Positions 23,344-28,721 of a stretch of 28,721 nucleotides of DNA are shown here, one piece after another. Source of the DNA: DASQFU01 sp035632955 (GTDB taxonomy: Bacteria > Eisenbacteria > RBG-16-71-46); assembly GCA_035632955.1 (NCBI GenBank), contig DASQFU010000199.1:1-28721 (forward strand), written 5' to 3'. Within the stretch, counting starts at the first letter, position 1; every line of letters begins with the position of its first letter. Made by a program: the position numbers and the translations under genes. The notes beneath the pieces were generated by a model that was not told where the DNA came from, made no database searches, and saw only the letters and a list, made by a program, of their open reading frames with translations.

Positions 23344-24750
23344 CTACGAGCGATGCAGCTCCAGCCGTTGGCCCGCCGCCGGCCGCACGAGCAGCGCGGC
23401 GAGCGCCTCGGTCTGCCCGCTCAAGGCGAGCGCGCGTTCCTTGCCGTCGAGCGTGCGGACGAAGAACGCCGGCGCGCCCTCGGCGAGCCCGGTCATGATC
23501 AGACGGAACGGAGTGGTGGCAAAGCAGGCCTGAGAGAGTCGTGGATCGTGCGGGGCCAACCGCGCGAGCCAGCGCGGGACCAGCGAAGCGGCATCCGGAC
23601 TGACGACGCCGGCGACGACGTGCGGCACCAGCTCGAGGTCCTCGAGACGAGCCTCCCCGGGCGGCAAATCCGGATCCAGCGCGACGGTGTCCGGCTGAAC
23701 GGCGCGCATCGCGGCGGCGAGCTGGTGTGGAGGAGTCCGAAGCACGACGCCTCCCACTTCGTCGTGACGGTAGGTCGCGTCGTGGGTTGCGAGCAGGACG
23801 GTACCGGCGTGCTGGCACGCGAGCGCCGCCAGCACGCCATGGAACAGCCAGCGCGCCGACTCGACGTCGGGTCCGCCGACCAGCACCAAGCCTTCCGGCA
23901 CGGCGAGGATGCCCTCGAGCGACTCGAAGTCGCCGTCGAGCCGCGCGAGGTCGGGCGCCGGCAGCGCAATCGGTCTCAGCCACAAGGCTTCGTCCGCGCC
24001 CTCGCTCACGATCTCGATGCCGATCACGCGTCCATCGGCGAGCTCGATCGGCCGCCGCCGCTCGGGCGTCGTTCCCGGCGCCGAATCGGCGACGCCCGAG
24101 TCCATCAGTCGCGCGCGAATGTCCTGGTAGGCTTCCGGGGCGAGAGTAGGTTCGTCGACTTCCCGCCACGCCTGGTTGAGCTTGAGCCGAGGCGGTCGGC
24201 CGGCGCGATAGACGAGCCGGTCTCCCGGGCGCGAGAGCGCATAGAGGTGCGCGGTCGGGGACCGCGCCTCGCCGCCGGCTCCGGCCAGGCGCGTCTCGCC
24301 GCCGGCTCCGGCCAGGCGCGCCTCGCCGGTCACCCGCTCGAACACGTCCCGCAAGGCCTCGAGCGCGATCTGGTGCTCGCGCACCTTCGCCACTCGCCCG
24401 CCGGTCCCTTCGCCCGCCGCCTGCTCGCTCTCGTCGAGGCGGCGCGCCGCTTCCAGCATCAGGGCATCGGTGCCGATTTCGATCGTGCGGCTGTCGGCGC
24501 TCGTCTCGGGCTGGAACTCGAACGTGCCCTCGCGCCAGCCGAACACGTGGTACGCCGCGCCCTCGCCTTCCTGAAACGTGTCGTCGACCGCGTTCACGAG
24601 GTGGCCGCCAGCGAAATAGAGGTAGCCCTTGCGATCGCCGGTCTGGACCACCAGGCATCCGGTCGCGCCGTTGAGCGTCAGGAGCTGACCGAGATCGAAC
24701 AGACCGATCAGCCCCAACTCACCGTGAATGGTTCCCGGTTGCGGCGTCAT
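23344..24750 (-). CDS. DUF4388 domain fused to a degenerate PilT-like ATPase domain
   Basis: The 468-residue protein opens with a DUF4388 domain (about 1-100, including GATGCLVVQTGDRKGYLYF). Then comes a linker with a 27-base tandem repeat, a segment resembling the PilT N-terminal domain (about 170-260, with RPGDRLVYRAGRPPRL), and a region resembling its RecA-like domain (about 265-450). The last shows EGLVLVGGPD (286-295) where PilT has RGLVLVTGPPGTGKS. The Walker A Lys/Ser are absent, as are recognisable Asp-box and His-box residues, so it is probably unable to hydrolyse ATP. The start ATG overlaps the pilT stop by four bases (ATGA), implying coupling with pilT. A regulatory or structural partner of PilT, or a sensor using DUF4388 (often linked to gliding and pili), is inferred. 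Confidence 0.75.
   Translation of the reverse strand: MTPQPGTIHGELGLIGLFDLGQLLTLNGATGCLVVQTGDRKGYLYFAGGHLVNAVDDTFQEGEGAAYHVFGWREGTFEFQPETSADSRTIEIGTDALMLEAARRLDESEQAAGEGTGGRVAKVREHQIALEALRDVFERVTGEARLAGAGGETRLAGAGGEARSPTAHLYALSRPGDRLVYRAGRPPRLKLNQAWREVDEPTLAPEAYQDIRARLMDSGVADSAPGTTPERRRPIELADGRVIGIEIVSEGADEALWLRPIALPAPDLARLDGDFESLEGILAVPEGLVLVGGPDVESARWLFHGVLAALACQHAGTVLLATHDATYRHDEVGGVVLRTPPHQLAAAMRAVQPDTVALDPDLPPGEARLEDLELVPHVVAGVVSPDAASLVPRWLARLAPHDPRLSQACFATTPFRLIMTGLAEGAPAFFVRTLDGKERALALSGQTEALAALLVRPAAGQRLELHRS
24271..24324. repeat. 27-bp tandem repeat inside the DUF4388 gene
   Basis: Two adjacent 27-base copies (24271-24297 and 24298-24324) differ at one base, with partial copies on both sides. 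On the coding strand each encodes the 9-residue unit RLAGAGGE plus Thr or Ala. It lies in the linker between DUF4388 and the ATPase-like part, so it changes linker length in whole codons. Confidence 0.8.
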
Positions 24751-25841
24751 CCGCTCGCGACCGGCCGCGCGGCGGTGGCGGCGGTCACCCGCTCGCCGGC
24801 AGGCAACAGCTCGCGACTCGACAGGTGCGCGGCCGCCTCATCGGCGGTGATCAGGCCTTCGCGGAGCAAGGTCAGGACGGAATCGTCGAACGACTGCATG
24901 CCCTCGCGCTTCCCGGTTTGGATGACCGTGGTGAGCTGGAAGGTCTTCTTCTCCCGGATCAATGACGCGACCGCGCCGTTGGTGATCAGGATCTCGAGCG
25001 CCAGTAGTCGCCCGCGACCGTCCTGCCGGCGCAAGAGCCGCTGAGCGAGCACGCCCCGCAGCGACTCGGCCAGCATGATCCGTATCTGGACCTGCTTCTC
25101 GCCCTCGAACGAGTCGAGGATGCGATCGACCGTCTGCGCCGCACTCATGGTATGAAGTGTCGCGAACACGAGCTGGCCGGTGGCCGCGGCCGTGATCGCG
25201 AGTTGCATGGTCTCGGGATCCCGCATCTCGCCGACCAGGATCACGTCGGGGTCCTCGCGCAATGCTCCGCGCAGGGCCTGCGCGAAGCTCGGCGTGTTGC
25301 GACCCACTTCGCGCTGGGTGACGAGGGCCTTGCGGTTGTGGTGCCGGTATTCGATCGGATCTTCGATCGTCAGGATGTGCTTCGCGACAGTGCGGTTGAT
25401 GTGATCCACCATCGCCGCCAGCGTGCTGGACTTGCCGGTCCCCGGCGGGCCGGTGACCAGCACCAGTCCGCGGTTGAGGTCCGTGAGCCGCAATACCGTC
25501 GGCGGCAGGCCGAGCTGCTCCAGCGACAGGATTTGGCTCGGCAGGATGCGAAACGCGCCGGCAACGCCCTTCGACTGCTCGTAGATGTTGCATCGCACCC
25601 GCACGACGCCCGGGACTTCGTAGGAGAAGTCGACGTCTTTGTTGCGATCGAAGCGCGCGCGCGTTACCGGATCCATCAGCTCGAACAGCAGCAGCTCGTT
25701 GATCTCGCGCGTGATCTCCTCGTGCGGGATCGGCGTGATGGCGCCGTTGATGCGGACGATCGGCGGGGCACCGGTCGTCATGTGCAGATCGGAGGCGCCC
25801 TGGTCTTTCACGAGCTTGAGGATCGCGTCGATTCTGGCCAT
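24747..25841 (-). CDS. pilT: Type IV pilus twitching-motility ATPase PilT
   Basis: The 364-residue protein is a full PilT-type retraction ATPase that powers pilus disassembly at the cytoplasmic membrane. It has the N-terminal SDLHMTTGAPP block (17-27), Walker A GPPGTGKS (131-138), the Asp box with LTIEDPIEY (157-165), Walker B VILVGEMRD (200-208) and the His box QLVFATLHT (223-231). The C-terminal motif ASLIRE (292-297), matching the PilT AIRNLIRE element, is followed by QTGKREGMQSFD. I start at 25841 (MARIDAILKL), where homology begins; the frame is open upstream but unlike PilT. An AGGT-type ribosome binding site is close. No other pilus genes are in the window. The downstream gene encodes a PilT-like pseudo-ATPase. 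Confidence 0.92.
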   Translation of the reverse strand: MARIDAILKLVKDQGASDLHMTTGAPPIVRINGAITPIPHEEITREINELLLFELMDPVTRARFDRNKDVDFSYEVPGVVRVRCNIYEQSKGVAGAFRILPSQILSLEQLGLPPTVLRLTDLNRGLVLVTGPPGTGKSSTLAAMVDHINRTVAKHILTIEDPIEYRHHNRKALVTQREVGRNTPSFAQALRGALREDPDVILVGEMRDPETMQLAITAAATGQLVFATLHTMSAAQTVDRILDSFEGEKQVQIRIMLAESLRGVLAQRLLRRQDGRGRLLALEILITNGAVASLIREKKTFQLTTVIQTGKREGMQSFDDSVLTLLREGLITADEAAAHLSSRELLPAGERVTAATAARPVASG

Positions 25842-25865
25842 CGGGGACCTGTGTGGACCGGGTGA

Positions 25866-25969
25866 GCCGCCGATCCAAAGCCGGCGGCCAAGGCGGAGGG
25901 ACCGGCGCCCTCGCCATGCCTCCTGGGGGTTTTCGGTCCGGTTCCGGCCCGCCTGCAGGGTAAAAAAAA
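25866..25969. promoter_or_regulatory. Divergent intergenic region upstream of pilT, with hairpin and A-tract
   Basis: GCCGCCG (25866-25872) and CGGCGGC (25882-25888) form a 7-bp stem with a 9-base loop in what would be the pilT leader. A run of eight A (25962-25969) stands out in very GC-rich sequence and would be an upstream element or bend for either divergent gene. No convincing -35/-10 pair is found. Confidence 0.3.
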
Positions 25970-26037
25970 CGGCGCGCGGCCTCAATCCGGCGAGCGCGCG
26001 ATCCGATAACCGGAGGAGCGAACGTCACGGAGGCCCG

Positions 26038-26523
26038 ATGCCCGAATACGTCCCCAAGCTCCGCACCGCGGTCCGGCTCGGTCAGCCTGCCCAGGAGCCG
26101 GTGCTCGGCTTTCTGTCACTCGCGCAGCAAGCGGAGTTCCATTCCGGGCCCGAGACGATCCTCGAGCGCCTGAACGCTCCCGACCGCGTGATCCCGTTCC
26201 ACCGCCACGAGGACGGAGCGATGCTGCTCGTCTCGCGATTGGATCTGGAGTGGGTGGCGCCCGGACGTGGAGTCGATCCGGAGTGGGTGTGTCCACCGAC
26301 CTATTTGGTGACACGCGAGGAGCGCGTGAGCGTCCGCTTCCGGAGCGGCCTCGAGCTCGAAGGGCTGCTCCGCATAGAGCAGCCGGAAATGGTGAATCGT
26401 GCATCCGACTTCCTGAACGGTCCGGAGGACTTTTTCGCCCTGATGACTGCGGACGGCGTGGTGCTGATCAACAAGCGCGCCGTGCTCGACTGCACGTGTA
26501 CCAATCCTCGCCGCTGCCTCTGA
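26038..26523 (+). CDS. Conserved-looking hypothetical protein with C-terminal Cys triplet
   Basis: The 161-residue protein starts at ATG 26038 with GGAGG at 26029-26033; the frame is open upstream but overlaps the divergent pilT gene. It has no signal or membrane segment. The C-terminal half (about 96-150: VSVRFRSGLELEG, DFLNGPEDFFALM, VVLINKRAVL) reads like a small beta-barrel fold of the DUF6812-like kind, a tentative match. It ends DCTCTNPRRCL with three closely spaced Cys that could bind a metal. It is divergent from pilT, so a role linked to pili or motility is possible but only from context. Confidence 0.6.
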   Translation: MPEYVPKLRTAVRLGQPAQEPVLGFLSLAQQAEFHSGPETILERLNAPDRVIPFHRHEDGAMLLVSRLDLEWVAPGRGVDPEWVCPPTYLVTREERVSVRFRSGLELEGLLRIEQPEMVNRASDFLNGPEDFFALMTADGVVLINKRAVLDCTCTNPRRCL

Positions 26524-26570
26524 GCTCCGGAACCATCTCCGGCCACTGAGCGTCGCGCCGGCGCCGGAGT

Positions 26571-26599
26571 TTGCGGGTCGCCCGTCACGACACTAACAT
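26571..26599 (+). promoter_or_regulatory. Possible promoter of the permuted aconitase gene
   Basis: TTGCGG (26571-26576) and TAACAT (26594-26599) are spaced 17 bases apart and match the sigma70 consensus at about half and 4 of 6 positions. It lies 54 bases before the ATG at 26653. Confidence 0.35.
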
Positions 26600-26652
26600 T
26601 GGGGCCGGCGCATTCCCGCGCGTGACCCGGCTTCCGGAGACCGATCGCAACC

Positions 26653-28692
26653 ATGCACACGATTCAGCCCGCGCGGCTCAAGCCCGGGGTTCGACTCGAC
26701 GCCGCTCCCACGGAATCCGCTCCCGCGATCGCGGAGGGCGAGGCGGGCGCGCGCACGATACGCGGGCTGGCGCTCATCTTCTGGGATGCGAAGGTGCCCG
26801 GGAAGAAGCGGGACGCGATCGACACCGATCAGATCACGCCCGCCGCCGACTGCGTCTCGGAGAGTCTCGAGACGCTGGACGAGCGCTGGAAAGCGGGGTC
26901 GTTCCGCTACCTGATGCCGGACTTCCGCCAGCGCGTGCACGCGGGCCAGACGTTCGTGATCGCGGGCGACCGGTTCGCGATCGGCTCCTCGCGGGAGATG
27001 AGCCCGGCCGGCATGAAGGGCGTCGGCGAAGAGGTCGGCCTGGAGCTGGTCGTCGTGTGCGGAAACAACATGGGCGACATCTTCCGGCGCAACGCGTTCA
27101 ACCTGGGACTGCACGTCGTGCAGAGCCCGGACGCGGTGACCGACACGCAAGAGGGCGACCGGTTCGCGTTCGATCCCGTCAGCCGGCGGCTGACGAACGA
27201 GACGCAGGGTAAGTCCTACGAGCCGATCCCACTGACGCCGAAGGAGGACGAGATCCGGTGCACCGGCGGCATCATTGCGATCGGGCGGCGCGAGTTCCGC
27301 ACCTCGGTCGAGACGCGACCCTGGTTGGTCTGGCCCGATCCCGACACCGCCCGGCGCATGACCACCACGGAGCAGATCGTGTGGGCGCATCGCGTCGACC
27401 GCCACGCCGAGGTCCGGCCGGGCGCCACGTTGCGCGTCTACGCGGATCTGCTGCCGGCATCGGACGGCACGGCACCGTTCGCGATCCACACCTTCAACCA
27501 GATCACCGGCGGCGGCACCATCGATCCGCGCCAGGCCGCGATCGCGAACGATCATTTCGTCTTCACCGGCAACGCCGCCGACGAGCGCCAGACCTCGATC
27601 GGGCGTGAGTTCGCGGCGCGGCACGGCATCGGCAAGCCGTACTACGCGACGCCCGGCGATGGGATCTTCCATTTCTACTTCCCCGAGCAGGGCCTGGTCA
27701 TGCCCGGCCAGTTCATCCCCGGCGCCGATTCTCACAGCCGCGCCTACGGAGCCTACGGCGCGATCGGGATCGGCGTCGGCTCGACGACGCTCGGCTTCGG
27801 CTGGTCCACCGGCTACATCTATTTCACCCTCCCCAAGCAGCGCCGCGTCGTGTTCGCCGGAGAGCTGCAGCCTTGGGTGACCGGCAAGGACATCGTGCTC
27901 GCGCTGCTGCGGCGCTGGGGTGCCAAGCAATCGGAAGGCATGTCGGTGGAGTTCGTGGACGCAGAGCGGCAGCTTCCGATCGCCTTCCGCAACACCATCG
28001 CCAACATGATGGCGGAAGGGGAGGCGATGAACGGGATCTTCGCGCCGGACGAGGTCACACTGGCGTGGTATCGGGCCAAGGGAATCCGCGAGCTTCCGTA
28101 TCCCCCCCTGCATCCGGGCGCCGACGCGCGCTACGAGATTGACGAGACGCTCGCGCTCGAGGACGTCGTGCCGATGATCGCGAAGCCGTTCAGCCCCGGG
28201 AACGCGTTTCCCGCCGACGAGGTCGCGAAGGAGCGCATCGCCTTCGACAAGGCGATGATCGGCTCGTGCACGAACGGCGGCTACGACGATCTGCTGGCGG
28301 CGGCGATGGTGCTGTACGCGGCGCGCGAGCACGGCTTCACGACCACCGCCAAGCCGTTCGTGATCTTTCCCGGGTCGGGCGGTGTCAAGCAGCAGATCGA
28401 GCATCCGGACCCGCGGCTCTCGGGCCAGTCGATCGCCGACGTGTTCCGCTCGGTCGGCGGGCAGATCCGCGCGTCGTGGTGCGGGCCCTGCTTCGGCCAG
28501 GGGCCGGACGCGCTCACCCAGGGCGAGCGCGCGATCACCTCGTTCAATCGCAATTGGCAGAACCGCATGGGCGTCGGCGGCGAAGGCTATCTCGCCTCGC
28601 CCGCCGTCGTCGCCTCCTCGGCGCTCGCGGGATACATGGCGCCGCCCTCCGAGCTCGGCCTCGTGTGGGACGCGGAGAAGTACGGCGTGTAA
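26653..28692 (+). CDS. Aconitase-family hydratase with swivel domain first (LeuD-LeuC order fusion)
   Basis: The 679-residue protein has the small swivel domain at the N-terminus (about 35-230; IDTDQITPA at 56-64 and GDRFAIGSSRE at 105-115, like LeuD). The catalytic [4Fe-4S] part follows (about 235-679, like LeuC), starting TTTEQIVWAHRV. Cluster ligands are Cys539 (GSCTNGGYDD), Cys610 and Cys613 (WCGPCFG). The last block reads SFNRNWQNRMG where many relatives have STSNRNF. Domain order is the reverse of AcnA; AcnB also has an early swivel domain but carries an extra HEAT-like domain absent here. The substrate could be aconitate, isopropylmalate or homoaconitate type, and sequence alone does not decide. 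There is no intein at its cluster motif. The ATG at 26653 has only a distant GGAG. Confidence 0.85.
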   Translation: MHTIQPARLKPGVRLDAAPTESAPAIAEGEAGARTIRGLALIFWDAKVPGKKRDAIDTDQITPAADCVSESLETLDERWKAGSFRYLMPDFRQRVHAGQTFVIAGDRFAIGSSREMSPAGMKGVGEEVGLELVVVCGNNMGDIFRRNAFNLGLHVVQSPDAVTDTQEGDRFAFDPVSRRLTNETQGKSYEPIPLTPKEDEIRCTGGIIAIGRREFRTSVETRPWLVWPDPDTARRMTTTEQIVWAHRVDRHAEVRPGATLRVYADLLPASDGTAPFAIHTFNQITGGGTIDPRQAAIANDHFVFTGNAADERQTSIGREFAARHGIGKPYYATPGDGIFHFYFPEQGLVMPGQFIPGADSHSRAYGAYGAIGIGVGSTTLGFGWSTGYIYFTLPKQRRVVFAGELQPWVTGKDIVLALLRRWGAKQSEGMSVEFVDAERQLPIAFRNTIANMMAEGEAMNGIFAPDEVTLAWYRAKGIRELPYPPLHPGADARYEIDETLALEDVVPMIAKPFSPGNAFPADEVAKERIAFDKAMIGSCTNGGYDDLLAAAMVLYAAREHGFTTTAKPFVIFPGSGGVKQQIEHPDPRLSGQSIADVFRSVGGQIRASWCGPCFGQGPDALTQGERAITSFNRNWQNRMGVGGEGYLASPAVVASSALAGYMAPPSELGLVWDAEKYGV

Positions 28693-28721
28693 GCGTGTCT
28701 GACACCGTACTCACCGCCGTG

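Noticed and set aside
24271..24324. The 27-bp repeat as a mobile or CRISPR-like repeat.
   Set aside because: It has only two full copies without spacers and is in frame within a protein linker.
14678..25855. An 18-19 base match (one indel) between the acnA leader (14678-14696) and the pilT start region on the plus strand (25838-25855).
   Set aside because: The pilT copy is antisense to the gene, lacks the right half of the stem and has no second hairpin. A match of this length is plausible by chance in GC-rich sequence of this size.

Overview
The window is uniformly GC-rich and gene-dense, with short intergenic gaps, strong GGAGG-type ribosome binding sites and several ATGA stop/start overlaps. 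Lipoproteins, a Tat substrate, a type IV pilus ATPase, a SURF1 protein and many Sec signal peptides point to a diderm, probably aerobic, environmental bacterium. The protein mix (DUF4388 beside PilT, choice-of-anchor-V type protein, short Trp-Gly C-terminal tails) suggests a lineage such as Candidatus Eisenbacteria or a neighbour in the FCB/Gemmatimonadota area. That placement is inference; there is no rRNA or phylogenetic marker to settle it. I saw no tRNA, rRNA, CRISPR array or insertion sequence.

Layout. Bases 1-3670 are read mainly leftward: a truncated acyltransferase, the ABC-F translation factor EttA, and two small Cys-rich secreted proteins. From 3973 rightward come a Cys-repeat secreted protein, two translationally coupled paralogous membrane proteins with duplicated DUF4350-like domains, a CDGSH iron-sulfur protein, a SURF1 protein, a DUF885 metallopeptidase-like protein, a frameshifted choice-of-anchor-V gene and another secreted protein. 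Then comes acnA, followed by a Tat-signal protein, an amidase, a small lipoprotein and a DUF4349 lipoprotein. Bases 22080-25841 are leftward again: pilT, a DUF4388/PilT-like pseudo-ATPase and an HtrA-type protease. The window ends with a rightward conserved hypothetical gene and a second aconitase-family gene with permuted domain order.

Main finding. acnA encodes a 1387-residue precursor made of a 904-residue aconitase interrupted by a 483-residue intein with a LAGLIDADG homing endonuclease. The intein sits between Thr513 and the third [4Fe-4S] ligand cysteine, so the cluster ligand is also the +1 splicing nucleophile. Active aconitase should therefore exist only after protein splicing. The same gene has an extended -10 promoter overlapped by an inverted repeat. 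Its leader contains two tandem hairpins whose 7-nt loops are nearly identical (CCTGTGT and CCTGTGC) on unrelated stems, a candidate cis-regulatory RNA.

Other signals. Three secreted proteins in this window (genes ending at 4755, 13802 and 14619) finish with the same TWG-x-x-K-x-x-YR tail, a candidate undescribed C-terminal sorting or processing tag. One of them, the choice-of-anchor-V gene, is broken by four frame changes that cancel overall.
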